64,000 bases of DNA from Candidatus Rifleibacteriota bacterium (lineage in GTDB: Bacteria; Muiribacteriota; Ozemobacteria; Ozemobacterales; Ozemobacteraceae). Below the pieces are notes generated by a model. That model had not been told where the DNA came from, did not search any database, and saw only the letters and a program-made list of their open reading frames with translations. The DNA lies in contig JAHISQ010000031.1 of the NCBI GenBank assembly GCA_018818125.1, positions 1 through 64,000 of the forward strand, given 5' to 3'. Position numbers and translations under genes: made by a program. Positions 1 through 9,131 of the stretch are shown piece by piece. Position 1 is the first letter of the stretch; every line of letters starts with the position of its first letter.

Positions 1-1655
1 CCGGTGAAGTTGGTACCCGTTATGGTGATAGAAGCACCTGTTGCTGCCGTGGTTGGAGCAATCAAGTTTATTGTTGGAGGCGGAATTCTCAGGGTAATGG
101 TGTACCCAGCAGTTGAAAGATCCTGAGCTGTTACTCTGATCACCATATCAGATGTTACATTGGTTGCAGCCTGCTCTGGAACAACTTCACCTCCAGAGCT
201 CATCAAGATCTCGCAGGTTGCATTTTCGGAAAGGGTTAAACCTTCTTTTAGCTGGCTAACCTTGGTTTCTGGGGCGATATCAACAAGGTTTCCATTGACG
301 ACAGCTCCATAAAAGGTTCCAATAATAGATTTTTCAGAACTTAAAATAGTGTTTTCAACAGATAAAATCGCGGACTCAGGATTTCCATTGCCACTATAGT
401 CCTGAACTGAATTCTCGTTTATTTTTACTGTAACAACGCCGGCATTCGCAGGAGTTACTATTACAGAAAAAGTTTTTTCGGCATTTATAACAGTGAATTG
501 ATCTGCTGCACCATTTTCTATCGCTATATCCTCAATATCAAAGCCTTTAACAAGCTCGCTGAAAGATATTGTTGCCAGAAATGATGAAGAATTCTGAACG
601 CCTGAGACAGATGAAGAGATAACTGCTTCAGGCCTATCTGTATCAACCTGTGAAGGGTTGTCAATTCCTACAAGAAGAGGAAGAAAAGCTTTGGCGGTTG
701 CTTGATCAGGGTCTGTCACTTCTATTGAAACAGTTGCCACGCAATAAAAGCTGGGAGCTGTCCAGACTTTTTCAAAATCAGAGGCACCATTTGCCAGCTC
801 TCCAGATGTAACTGACCAGCTGGAAGAAACGTTTCCATCATCTATTGCCTTGGCTGTAAGTAAAACTACCGCTCCCGGGTTTACGCGGCTTACTGGTTTG
901 CCATCCAGTGATGCTGATAAAAAGACAGTCGGAGGGGTATTGCCGTCTGCTGTTGTCCCAATTTCCAATTCCAGGTATGCCGGCGCCACTCTGGATACGA
1001 ATGGAGCTTTAAAACTCTTTTCAAGGGTTTGTCCAGGAAGTGTAACAAAAATTTCTGCTTCTAATGCGCTTTCTGGTAGCGGCGGACTGATAAAGATACC
1101 ATTAGTGCCCACATAAAAGGTTTCCCCCCAAAGTCTTAGAACTGTTCCTTCTGAAAACGGATTACCGTCTGTGTCACAAAGCTTTCCTGTAACAATGTTC
1201 CTAGCGGCTTCGCCTGAAATATTCGGTACTGTTATCTGCTCAGTGGTGGCAGATATAATTACAGGATTGGAACGGCTTTTCATTGTTTCGCCGGTTGTTA
1301 CGTCCAGATACTTTATAATTACCCTGTGTTCGCCTTCAGGAACATTACGGAATATGTAAGTTCCACTTGCATCAGTAATGGTTCTAAAATTCGGATTGGT
1401 TGAAAGATCCTCAAGCCAGACCTCGGCATTTGCTACGCCAGAGCTTCCTGACAAATCGGTTGCAGCCATAATCGTTTTTGAAGCTGATACGCTGCTTTTA
1501 ATAACTCGCCCTGAAAGCACAGCAGAGCCGGTGACGTTTTCATTTCCGTCACCATCGAACTGGATAATTCTGCAGCCAAAAGACATGAAAATAGTCAGAG
1601 CTAAAATGAATGTCAGCAAAATGCTGACAGGTATGTTGCTATGGAGTGTTTTCAC
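1..1655 (-). CDS. Multi-domain surface lipoprotein with Ig-like and IPT/TIG domains (3' end outside window)
   Basis: This reading frame is open from a GTG at 1653-1655 to the window edge, about 551 residues, with no stop. AGGAGG lies 4 nt before the GTG. The N-terminus is a hydrophobic signal ending in SFGC, a weak lipobox. Next comes a carboxypeptidase-regulatory-like beta domain (about 45-110, with the typical D-A-S-G-T-Y motif), an Ig-like segment (about 210-280) and a bacterial Ig-like domain (about 300-390) with the FSELV and YSGNGN motifs. A further beta domain follows, then the start of an IPT/TIG domain (SITITGTNF) at the edge. This fits an outer-surface adhesin or cell-wall-associated protein. 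The domain calls come from motif resemblance only; the C-terminal function is unseen. Confidence 0.8.
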   Translation of the reverse strand, partial: MKTLHSNIPVSILLTFILALTIFMSFGCRIIQFDGDGNENVTGSAVLSGRVIKSSVSASKTIMAATDLSGSSGVANAEVWLEDLSTNPNFRTITDASGTYIFRNVPEGEHRVIIKYLDVTTGETMKSRSNPVIISATTEQITVPNISGEAARNIVTGKLCDTDGNPFSEGTVLRLWGETFYVGTNGIFISPPLPESALEAEIFVTLPGQTLEKSFKAPFVSRVAPAYLELEIGTTADGNTPPTVFLSASLDGKPVSRVNPGAVVLLTAKAIDDGNVSSSWSVTSGELANGASDFEKVWTAPSFYCVATVSIEVTDPDQATAKAFLPLLVGIDNPSQVDTDRPEAVISSSVSGVQNSSSFLATISFSELVKGFDIEDIAIENGAADQFTVINAEKTFSVIVTPANAGVVTVKINENSVQDYSGNGNPESAILSVENTILSSEKSIIGTFYGAVVNGNLVDIAPETKVSQLKEGLTLSENATCEILMSSGGEVVPEQAATNVTSDMVIRVTAQDLSTAGYTITLRIPPPTINLIAPTTAATGASITITGTNFT

Positions 1656-2062
1656 AAGACCTCCTGCGATAAAATTCTAGATTTAAATACTTTGCCAACA
1701 TCTTTAAAGGCAAAGCTACAGCTTTTAAGTGCCAGACTATATCAATCCAAAGAGATTGTAAATGTCTCCAGATTGCTTTTTGTTGCGCCATGTTTTCAAG
1801 CATTGGCCTGGGAAAATTGGTCATGCTGACTCTCTGTTTTTTTTTCGAACAGATTTTGCACCATGCCATACGATAGACAAAAAGTCTGTTGATCAAGGAG
1901 TGAGAAAAAACAATCAATGAGTCGAATGGAAAACAGGCACTGGTTTTGGGTCCAGAGGGCTCTTCCGAGAGCAATGGGAACTGACTGAAGCCTTCCTTCA
2001 TAGACTTGTTTTTCATGTACCTTTGATGGTATTTTGCTGTGCTAATAGTGAGGAGAATCAAA
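1656..2062. other. Intergenic region between divergent genes
   Basis: These 407 bases separate the divergent surface lipoprotein and S9 peptidase genes. They must hold both promoters, but I see no clear -35/-10 pair. Short open frames here have no ribosome binding site and are not called. Confidence 0.4.
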
Positions 2063-3940
2063 ATGCTTGAGCAAGAAATAAAAATTATTCCCAGAGCGGT
2101 CTTATTTGGAGATCCTGAGAAAAGTGATCCACAGATTTCTCCAGATGGCAATTTTCTGGCGTATCTGGCATCTTCAAATGGGGTCAGGAACGTATTTGTT
2201 CGAACTCTTGGAAAAGAGGATGATCGCCAGGTCACCCTGGATACGAAGCGTGGCATCCGGAGATTTTTCTGGGCGTTCGACAACCAGCACATCATGTATA
2301 TCCAGGACAAAGAGGGCGACGAAAACTGGCATCTTTACCAGACTGATCTGGAAACGAACATGACTCGTGATCTCACTCCACTTGATGGCATCCAGGCACA
2401 GGTTCTCTCCTATCAACCTGACTTCCCGGATGTCATGCTGGTTGGACTCAACACTCGAGATAAACGATTTCACGATGTATACGGATTAAATCTGTGCGAT
2501 GGAACTCTTGAGCTTAATACGACTAACACTGAAGAAGCCGCGACTTTTGTGGCCGACAACAAACTTGTGGTCAGGATCGCTCAAAGAATGACCCCGGATG
2601 GGGGAACCGAGATCCGCTATCGAAAAGATGAAAATGAGCCATTCACGACCTTGCTGACCTGGGGACCAGACGAGACATTTGGAGGAATAACCGGCTTCGA
2701 TCAAGAAAATCGCCGACTCCGGCTTGTTTCCAGCGTGGATGCCAACGCATCGCGTTTTCTGGAAATGGATGCGGAAACGATGTGTGTGACCGTTCTCAGT
2801 CAGGACCCAGTCTATGACGTTGGCGGAATAATGGTTAACCCTGTGACCCGAAGAGTCGAGGCGGTAAGATTTATACGTGAGCGTGCTGAAATGGAAGTTC
2901 TAGATCCTGATGTCGCAGCTGAATTTGCGATTATCAAGCAGATCAGAGAAGGAGACTTTTTTGTTACCAGTCGTGATCTAGCAGATGAAAACTGGATAGT
3001 AACGTTTGTTGTCGATGACGGACCGCTATATTTCTACCTGTACAATCGCAAGACAAAGGTTGCAACTTTGCTTTTCAGCAACCAGCCAAAACTTGAATCC
3101 TATCAGCTGGCCAAAGCCATTCCCATTGCTTTTAAAGCCAGAGATGGCTTAGACATTCACGGCTATCTTCTGCTTCCTCCGGGCCGTGAGCCCAAAGCTC
3201 TTCCTCTTGTTCTCAGGGTGCATGGTGGTCCATACGGAAGGGATTTCTGGGGTCTTGAACCCGAGCAGCAATGGCTGGCCAACCGCGGGTATGCAGTTCT
3301 TCTGGTCAATTTCAGAGGGTCTACCGGATATGGCAAAGCCTTTCTCAACGCCGGTGACCGTGAGTGGGGCGGAAAAATGCATGAGGACCTTCTTGACGCC
3401 AAAGCCTGGGCTATTAAGGAGGGATATGCAGACCCACAGAAGGTCGCAATAATGGGAACAAGCTATGGTGGCTATGCGACTCTGGCTGCGCTGACCTTCA
3501 CGCCAGGTGAGTTCGTTTGCGGGATTGATATTGTCGGCCCTTCCAGTCTTGTGACAATGATGCGGTCACTCCCCCCCTACTGGACGGCGGTAAAAGCTAT
3601 GCTGGAAAAACGCATCGGATATGTTGAGACCGAGGAAGAGTTTCTCAAATCCCGGTCACCGCTGTATCATGCGTCTAAAATAGTGGATCCACTTCTAATA
3701 GCCCAAGGCGCAAATGATCCCCGGTGCAAGAAGGCAGAGAGTGATCAAATCGTCGAAGCCATCAGAAACAACGGCAGGACCGTTGAATATCTGGTGTTTC
3801 CGGATGAAGGGCATGGTTTCGTCAGGCCTGAGAACCGTGCCAAATTTTACGCAGCCGCGGAGGCCTTTCTGGCGAAATACCTGGATGGTCGGGTTGAACC
3901 TCCAATCTCTCACGAGTTATGGGATGACGTTTGCTGCTAG
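2063..3940 (+). CDS. S9 family prolyl oligopeptidase / acylaminoacyl-type peptidase
   Basis: This 625-residue protein has the layout of the S9 family: an N-terminal beta-propeller (about 1-340, with the opening PQISPDG blade motif) followed by an alpha/beta-hydrolase domain. The catalytic triad is visible: Ser467 in GTSYGG, Asp552 in GANDPR and His584 in DEGHGF. HGGP forms the oxyanion region. There is no signal peptide, so it probably acts in the cytoplasm on short peptides. I chose ATG 2063 because AGGAGA lies 6 nt upstream; a GTG 24 nt earlier has no such site. It is a single-gene unit, and its exact peptide preference cannot be read from sequence. Confidence 0.93.
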   Translation: MLEQEIKIIPRAVLFGDPEKSDPQISPDGNFLAYLASSNGVRNVFVRTLGKEDDRQVTLDTKRGIRRFFWAFDNQHIMYIQDKEGDENWHLYQTDLETNMTRDLTPLDGIQAQVLSYQPDFPDVMLVGLNTRDKRFHDVYGLNLCDGTLELNTTNTEEAATFVADNKLVVRIAQRMTPDGGTEIRYRKDENEPFTTLLTWGPDETFGGITGFDQENRRLRLVSSVDANASRFLEMDAETMCVTVLSQDPVYDVGGIMVNPVTRRVEAVRFIRERAEMEVLDPDVAAEFAIIKQIREGDFFVTSRDLADENWIVTFVVDDGPLYFYLYNRKTKVATLLFSNQPKLESYQLAKAIPIAFKARDGLDIHGYLLLPPGREPKALPLVLRVHGGPYGRDFWGLEPEQQWLANRGYAVLLVNFRGSTGYGKAFLNAGDREWGGKMHEDLLDAKAWAIKEGYADPQKVAIMGTSYGGYATLAALTFTPGEFVCGIDIVGPSSLVTMMRSLPPYWTAVKAMLEKRIGYVETEEEFLKSRSPLYHASKIVDPLLIAQGANDPRCKKAESDQIVEAIRNNGRTVEYLVFPDEGHGFVRPENRAKFYAAAEAFLAKYLDGRVEPPISHELWDDVCC

Positions 3941-4159
3941 AAGCCCAACTGCTGATTAAAATAGCAGAAAATGTGAGGCTAAGAGCTGATTTTAATGCTG
4001 ATTAAAGCCACCAGACAGCAAAAAGACATTTGTTGTCGCATTGTGGCGAAAAAATCGAGTCCTCTTCTGAATAAATCAGGCCGATCTTCACATCAAACTT
4101 ATGTTGCAGAATCAGGAATCGAATCGGCGACCCAAAGCCCTAAGCCATGTATTCAAAAG

Positions 4160-4279
4160 TTGTTTTCTCAGACAAATTCAGGCAAACACCGGAATGAACC
4201 GGACGAGGAAATATCCTGATGTGGCCCGCCTCCACAGCTTGAAAACTCGTCCGCTTTGCAAAAAAGCGGGCGAGTTTTT
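4160..4279 (+). ncRNA. Candidate small RNA, copy 1 (homologous to 8896-9040)
   Basis: About 90 nt align without gaps to the element starting at 8896. Shared blocks are TTGTTT, GACAAATTCA, GACGA, CCGCCTCCA and ACTCG. The block CCGCCTCCA includes CCTCC, the anti-Shine-Dalgarno core, and is followed directly by a strong terminator hairpin. Small hairpins can be drawn inside (AGGA-AATA-TCCT). It lies between convergent genes, so it is not the leader of a downstream gene. The homology and terminator are seen; the sRNA role is inference. It could instead be a dispersed repeat or a 3' UTR element of the peptidase gene. Confidence 0.35.
4243..4279 (+). terminator. Factor-independent terminator
   Basis: The stem is AACTCG/CGAGTT extended by CCGCTTT/AAAGCGG, followed by a run of seven T. 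The flanking gene on the other strand converges on it, so it may act in both directions. Confidence 0.85.
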
Positions 4280-4313
4280 TTATGATTAGAATTTTATCAG
4301 ATTAGCACTTTTG

Positions 4314-5636
4314 CTACTCATTGCCGTAGTAGAGAAAGTCTAAATCGTCTTTGGAAAGCATTTTGGACAGTTTGAGGGAGGCAACAGTTCTTCTCAGCTG
4401 CTCAACAGTAATTGGACCTATTACCAGAAAGTCTGCTCTTTTATGAGCAAGTGCATAAGCGTTGACCATTTGATCAACCGTATATGATGTTTTGTGCTTT
4501 TGGTTGAACTCTTCGGTAAAGCTGACAGCCCGGTTATATCTTTCTTCGTTGGCGCAGGTGAAAATAGCGTGATAGATGTTCTTCCAGTAAGGGTCACCCT
4601 GAGCATACTTTCTTCTGGCTTCTTTTCTGGCATTTTCCCAACGAGGTTCAGGTCTGTCAAGAATGCTGACGCCACCCAAAGGAGAATAAGGCATGATCTT
4701 GATTCCCTTCAGGAAGTTTTCATCCATCATCTCTTCATGAGTAACCTGTACACCGCCAGCATGAATGGCCCTTTCAGACATCTCAAAAAGAGAAAAGTAA
4801 GGACTGTCGAAAACCGGTTTTGCTAAATCAGACTGTTTCTTTGCCAGTGCCAATGATCTTGTGATTCTGTGCGGCTTCCAGTTTGACCAGCCAAGAAATG
4901 TGTATTTGTCGCGTATTTCTTTAGAACTGAGGGCTTCCATTATGGTTTTAACGGAATTTTGACTCCTCTTTATCGGCTCGAAATTAATAAAATCTCCATC
5001 ATCCCTGTGCATGAGGTAAACAGTAGGGTTACTTCTCAGGTTCTTCAGTGTATTCCCCTGTTCTTCACTGACTCTCTCGACTATTTGCTCTTTGCTACCG
5101 AAAAGGCGACTGGCATAGGTTCCGTTTGGAGCATTTGGCAGAGATGCATCTTCCTCAGCCATTATCCCCCTTGTCTTTAACATCTCCTGCAAACAATAAG
5201 AATTATCCCCTGCCGGCAATTGCTTTGACCAATACAGGTCAAATGGGAATCCGCCTTTCGAAAGAGTGTAAATGTTCTTATTCGGATTTTTTTGCCTGTA
5301 TGACTCCATCCACTTTCCAAGCTTGTTTTCGATATCGCCTACATATATTGGAGAAGTATCAAAAAGATTAATTCCCAGGCGGGCAGCTTCATCGAGTACA
5401 TTATTAATGCTCTGCTCCGTAATTTTCCTGGAGTTTGGCCCGTACCAATCCTCCTGAGCTAAGTGATCTGTTCCCATGATCAATCTGGAAAATTTTATTC
5501 GTTCGTTCTTTTCATTACGAACTTCAATATATTCCATCCCTTCCGAGGACAGATCACGTGCGAACAGGATATTCGCATTAAGAAAGTTAGAAAAAAGCAG
5601 GATGGTAATCAGCAGTAATGCAGGAATTCTTTTCAT
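4314..5636 (-). CDS. Exported aldo/keto reductase family protein
   Basis: This 440-residue protein starts with a clear signal peptide (about 1-26, LLLITILLFSNFLNANILFA) and continues as an aldo/keto reductase TIM barrel. The family tetrad is present: Asp in NLFDTSPIY, Tyr in the same motif, Lys in TLSKGG and His in LMHRD. The C-terminal segment (GPITVEQL) matches the NADP-binding end of the family. Aldo/keto reductases reduce carbonyls with NAD(P)H in the cytoplasm, so an exported one is unusual and would need a periplasmic cofactor source or a tightly bound one. GGGAGA lies about 8 nt before the ATG. The substrate is unknown. Confidence 0.88.
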   Translation of the reverse strand: MKRIPALLLITILLFSNFLNANILFARDLSSEGMEYIEVRNEKNERIKFSRLIMGTDHLAQEDWYGPNSRKITEQSINNVLDEAARLGINLFDTSPIYVGDIENKLGKWMESYRQKNPNKNIYTLSKGGFPFDLYWSKQLPAGDNSYCLQEMLKTRGIMAEEDASLPNAPNGTYASRLFGSKEQIVERVSEEQGNTLKNLRSNPTVYLMHRDDGDFINFEPIKRSQNSVKTIMEALSSKEIRDKYTFLGWSNWKPHRITRSLALAKKQSDLAKPVFDSPYFSLFEMSERAIHAGGVQVTHEEMMDENFLKGIKIMPYSPLGGVSILDRPEPRWENARKEARRKYAQGDPYWKNIYHAIFTCANEERYNRAVSFTEEFNQKHKTSYTVDQMVNAYALAHKRADFLVIGPITVEQLRRTVASLKLSKMLSKDDLDFLYYGNE

Positions 5637-6069
5637 CTCATTTTCTCCCGAGCCAGATGCTTAATCGTTTTTTTTGCAAATTCAAGTGTCATTCGAAGAT
5701 ATAAAAACTATAGACCATTTCTCATCAGTCGAATAGTCGTATTTTGCTTAAATTTTGATGCTGATATGGTGACATGAGGTCGGACTTGTTAAAACAATTA
5801 TGATTACTCAATTTGTTGCGTTCGATCATAACAGTAAAATTTTTAGCTGTAAGTAATGTGTTCAGCCTTTCATCGAGCCGGAGATAATTCAAACTATTTG
5901 ATGGCAATGTTGAATATTTGTAATAAAGCCTCTTATTGCTAAGGTTTAAGCCAACACCTATTTTGCAACCAGGGCAATTCAGCCCCTGCCATGAAGTGCA
6001 TTTCTCTATAAACTTTTTGTTCAGAAAGCGGTATGTAATACTAGTGAAATCTTTCTGATAAGGTGAACT
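5637..6069. other. Intergenic region between divergent genes
   Basis: These 433 AT-rich bases lie between divergent genes. A weak promoter-like pair (TTGTTC, 16 nt, TACTAG) precedes the rightward gene. I see no repeat, RNA or convincing open frame here. Confidence 0.4.
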
Positions 6070-8301
6070 ATGTCGCGTTACAAAATTTTGATTTTCGTCG
6101 TTTCTCTGCTTTTTTTGTCGGGATTGGCAATAAATCCTGTTTTTGCAACTAATCCATTTTCAATAAAAGATCCTCTTGAACTGTCAAAAAGTGCTTCACC
6201 TGGAACATCTGACAGCGCCGACAAGCAGGCCCATGTTAAATCTGGCGAAACTGATTCGCAACCATGTACTCTGGCAGTCATGGCTGATCTGCATGCTAAG
6301 CCCGAAAGCCTGCCCATTTTGCAGAAAGCTGTCGCCAGGGTGAATTCGCTCAAAGATATTTTTGCTCTTGCCATCGTCGGAGACCTGTGTTCCCAACTTG
6401 GTACCAACGCCGAATATGAAGTTCTTCGCCGTGGCCTGAAAGATTTATCGGTTCCGGCATATGCGGTACCGGGAAACCACGATGTTCTCTACAAAGACAA
6501 TCTGGTCAACGGTGAAAAAAAGCGTGGCACTCCCGCCGAAAAGAAGTATAAACACGGTCTTTTCAAGAAAACTCTTAATCTCAAATCGCTTTACTATGCG
6601 AAAAAAGCCGGCGGGCACCTTCTCGTTTTTCTGCCCAACGATTCTCTTTCCGCTATTCCATGCGTTCTGCCATCTGATGATGCGTTCGAATTCTTGCGCA
6701 AAACTCTCAGAGAAAACCGCGATATACCAACCATTATCTTTTGCCATGCTCCATTAGCCGGGAGTTACGGCGACAAAAAAACCATGCCGCCGCTGCAGGC
6801 CAACGCTCAGCCAGCCAGAAAAATTCAGAAGATTCTCAAGGATAATCCGCAGGTCTATCTCTGGTTTGCCGGGCATCTGCACATTACTCCGTCTCAGAAA
6901 TATTTCAACTGCAATGAAAACAAGGTGGGCGGAGTCACTGTTATTCATGTTCCGCCCTCTCAGATTCATAACTCATGGGTTCAGACTGTCAGGCTGTCGC
7001 CCAAAGGCGCAACTGTCAGAACTCTTGATGTCAGAACAGGCAAGTATCTGAAGAAACACACCAGGGTTTTCAGACCTGTAATCAAGGGCAAATCTGCTGA
7101 AAATGGCAAAGACAAAGACAAAGACAAAGACAAAAATAAAGATAAAGACAAGGAACTGAAGAAGGCGAGATTTATCGTCGTTAACGCCCATGCCGGCGGG
7201 AATTTTAACCGCCCCGGATTTGGTGACTGGCTGACAGACAAGGAACCTGATGTTGCGCTGGTCTGTGAAGCCGTCAATATGCGTCAGTATATGCGTTCAG
7301 CCGGAAGAGTTTTTGACGCCGGTTCGACAACCAGGGGGCAACGGGAGGTTGCCGTTGTGATTCGTGATGGACTGCCAGTAATGTCACAGGATCAGGGAAA
7401 AATTTCGCCTGATCTCGGTCTCGGCATTGCGCACGATCGCTGGTGGACCCGTGTGCAGACCCGCGTTGCCGGTATGAAAAGCCGGGTTTATTCTCTGCAT
7501 CTCAATGCCGTAATTCAGCAGAGCAATGGAGAACCAAGGGCGGTCGATCGCTGGACTGTTACCCGTGAAGGCTTGGAAGAGCTTGAGAAACAATGGAGTA
7601 AAGACATCAAAGATGGTTGGGCCGTCATCATCGGTGGTGATCTGAACTGGAACGATTCCCGTTCACGGGCTCAATCACAGCAGATGTCGCCTGGTCGTAT
7701 TTTCAAAAGACTTGGCATGACCTATGTCAATCATCAGCTGATGTGGCTGGCATGGACACCAAAAACCCACAGGTCTGTCAAGCGTCAGGCAATTCCTCCG
7801 ACAAGTATTCCGGGACTTATTCCAAGGGAACATCCCGCTCTGCAGATTGATCTACAGGCCCGTCGCCAGCCGGATGAACACGAACCAGACAAGGAAGAAA
7901 TGGAACAAAATACTTCTGACGAGGAAGCCGATGAAGTAGCCGATACTGCCGGCAATTCTACCGACTCCGACGAATGCGAAGACCCTGAAGACGCTGATAA
8001 GGAAGACGAGGCCAGCGAAGTGGATACCTCTGATAATTCAGCTGATCCCGGCGACTATGTCGCACCTGAAAAACCATCTGGTTCAGAAAATGCGGAAGAT
8101 CTTGAAGAAACAACTGGCTCGGATGAGTCTGATTCAGCCGGCGGTTCGTCGGATGAAGGCTTGTCAGGCCAGCAAGGTGCTGATGGATCAGCAGAGGATT
8201 CCGACCCTGATGCAACTGTGCTTATAGAGCGGCTTATCGAGATACTCGACCATATTCTTAAAGGCATCTGGTCGGGAATAGTAAAAATCCTGCCGATTTA
8301 A
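6070..8301 (+). CDS. Exported metallophosphoesterase fused to an EEP-like domain with acidic tail
   Basis: This 743-residue protein has a signal peptide (1-26) and a calcineurin-like phosphoesterase domain (about 65-330). The metal ligands are visible: D73 and H75 (DLH), GD, GNHD (H137, D138), H226 in FCHAP, and GHLH (H269, H271). A Lys-Asp linker (about 345-362) leads to a second domain (about 366-600) that resembles endonuclease/exonuclease/phosphatase folds (VVNAHAGGN, ALVCEA, GGDLNWN). An Asp/Glu/Ser-rich tail (about 605-725) ends in an amphipathic hydrophobic helix. Two different phosphoester hydrolases in one exported chain suggest extracellular nucleotide or nucleic acid breakdown. The second domain call is less certain. 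AAGGTG precedes the ATG. Confidence 0.85.
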   Translation: MSRYKILIFVVSLLFLSGLAINPVFATNPFSIKDPLELSKSASPGTSDSADKQAHVKSGETDSQPCTLAVMADLHAKPESLPILQKAVARVNSLKDIFALAIVGDLCSQLGTNAEYEVLRRGLKDLSVPAYAVPGNHDVLYKDNLVNGEKKRGTPAEKKYKHGLFKKTLNLKSLYYAKKAGGHLLVFLPNDSLSAIPCVLPSDDAFEFLRKTLRENRDIPTIIFCHAPLAGSYGDKKTMPPLQANAQPARKIQKILKDNPQVYLWFAGHLHITPSQKYFNCNENKVGGVTVIHVPPSQIHNSWVQTVRLSPKGATVRTLDVRTGKYLKKHTRVFRPVIKGKSAENGKDKDKDKDKNKDKDKELKKARFIVVNAHAGGNFNRPGFGDWLTDKEPDVALVCEAVNMRQYMRSAGRVFDAGSTTRGQREVAVVIRDGLPVMSQDQGKISPDLGLGIAHDRWWTRVQTRVAGMKSRVYSLHLNAVIQQSNGEPRAVDRWTVTREGLEELEKQWSKDIKDGWAVIIGGDLNWNDSRSRAQSQQMSPGRIFKRLGMTYVNHQLMWLAWTPKTHRSVKRQAIPPTSIPGLIPREHPALQIDLQARRQPDEHEPDKEEMEQNTSDEEADEVADTAGNSTDSDECEDPEDADKEDEASEVDTSDNSADPGDYVAPEKPSGSENAEDLEETTGSDESDSAGGSSDEGLSGQQGADGSAEDSDPDATVLIERLIEILDHILKGIWSGIVKILPI
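7111..7152 (+). repeat. Hexamer repeat encoding a Lys-Asp linker
   Basis: Seven near-identical hexamers (GACAAA and variants) encode alternating Asp and Lys between the two catalytic domains. Such tracts can change length by slipped-strand mispairing without breaking the frame. Confidence 0.8.
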
Positions 8302-8543
8302 TAAACAAGGCCGGCTGCGCAATAGATGACACGCTCTGGGACTGCCATTTCTCTGATTCTGTCGCTGATTGAATTGTTGTAGATTTGTACATTAGCCTGA
8401 CAATCTATTAAGAGAGTTTCGTAGAGCCTCCCATGGCAAAAAGCAGGCGAGTTTTCTGGTTTAGTGGAAGCTTTTTTCTGATACCCCAAAAACTCCCTTA
8501 TGATAAAATTTGGATCATAATAGTCAGCGGATTGAGGTATGGC

Positions 8544-8894
8544 ATGGGAAATTCAAAGAAACAAATCAGCGTCAAACGAATTATCGCGGTTTTGTTGGGT
8601 TTGTTGTTGGGTTCAATTTCATTTTTTGGATTTGCAAATTTTTCTACTGTACCTGTAAAACCAAATTGGGGCTCAGGTCCAGCAGCAGTAGATTATTTCC
8701 CTTTGAAGGTTGGGATTCTTTTCCTTTTACCTGCTGTGAGTTTTTTTCTTTATGTGTATTTTTCCGGCCAGGAGACAAAATTTGCTGATAGAATGCAAAA
8801 GGCTTTTGGGAGCTTTGGATTAGTGGGCTTTTTGATCTTTTTAGGCGCCTTAGTGTTTCTGATTTTAATTTTGGCAAATATTAAGCCTGGATGA
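8544..8894 (+). CDS. Small membrane protein, three predicted TM segments
   Basis: From ATG 8544 the product is 116 residues, with hydrophobic segments at about 11-31, 52-71 and 92-114, so it is an inner-membrane protein. I do not recognise a family. GAGG lies 9 nt upstream of this ATG. The frame stays open to an ATG at 8433, but that extension overlaps a degenerate hairpin-like region and has no ribosome binding site. It is followed directly by the second copy of the candidate small RNA. Confidence 0.6.
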   Translation: MGNSKKQISVKRIIAVLLGLLLGSISFFGFANFSTVPVKPNWGSGPAAVDYFPLKVGILFLLPAVSFFLYVYFSGQETKFADRMQKAFGSFGLVGFLIFLGALVFLILILANIKPG

Positions 8895-8895
8895 G

Positions 8896-9040
8896 TTGTT
8901 TCCTCTGACAAATTCACGCAACGCCCATGCTAGAAAAGACGATAAAATCGCTCAGCATGGACCGCCTCCATCGGCAAGAGACTCGCGAAGGTCTTTAAAA
9001 GGATGAAAACCAGCTTAAATAGCGGTTTTATCTTCTCATA
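8896..9040 (+). ncRNA. Candidate small RNA, copy 2 (homologous to 4160-4279)
   Basis: This element aligns gap-free for about 90 nt with the one at 4160 and shares the CCGCCTCCA block. Here CCATGCT pairs perfectly with AGCATGG around an inner CGAT-AAA-ATCG hairpin, and CCGCCTCCA follows as a single strand. A second hairpin (AAAACC/GGTTTT, about 9006-9034) with T-rich sequence after it could end the transcript. It starts right after a small membrane protein gene, so a 3' UTR origin is possible. The element is seen; the function is inference. Confidence 0.35.
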
Positions 9041-9131
9041 TTTGCTCGTCTAATGCGGTTTACCAAATCTCATTGTGTGACTTTCTACCACGCATGTTAT
9101 ACTCAAACATCTTAATGCCTGGAGGAAAAAT

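Larger units (their letters stand above)
3941..4313. other. Intergenic region between convergent genes
   Basis: These 373 bases lie between convergent genes. They contain a candidate structured RNA (from 4160) and a strong terminator (4243-4279). The 74- and 62-codon open frames here lack ribosome binding sites and look spurious. Confidence 0.5.

Noticed and set aside
4114..4133. tRNA-like T-arm on the minus strand (TTCGATTCC within GGGTCGCCGA context)
   Set aside because: The T-stem does not pair (A-C and C-T mismatches), and no acceptor stem, D-arm or anticodon arm can be drawn around it. It may be chance or a very old att-like fragment.
4314..5636. Reading the aldo/keto reductase as a Tat substrate
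   Set aside because: The signal peptide has no twin-arginine motif; the N-terminus MKRIPALLL has a single Arg, so Sec export is more likely.
5725..5907. 60-codon leftward open frame in the gap before the fusion protein
   Set aside because: It has no ribosome binding site and no protein-like composition.
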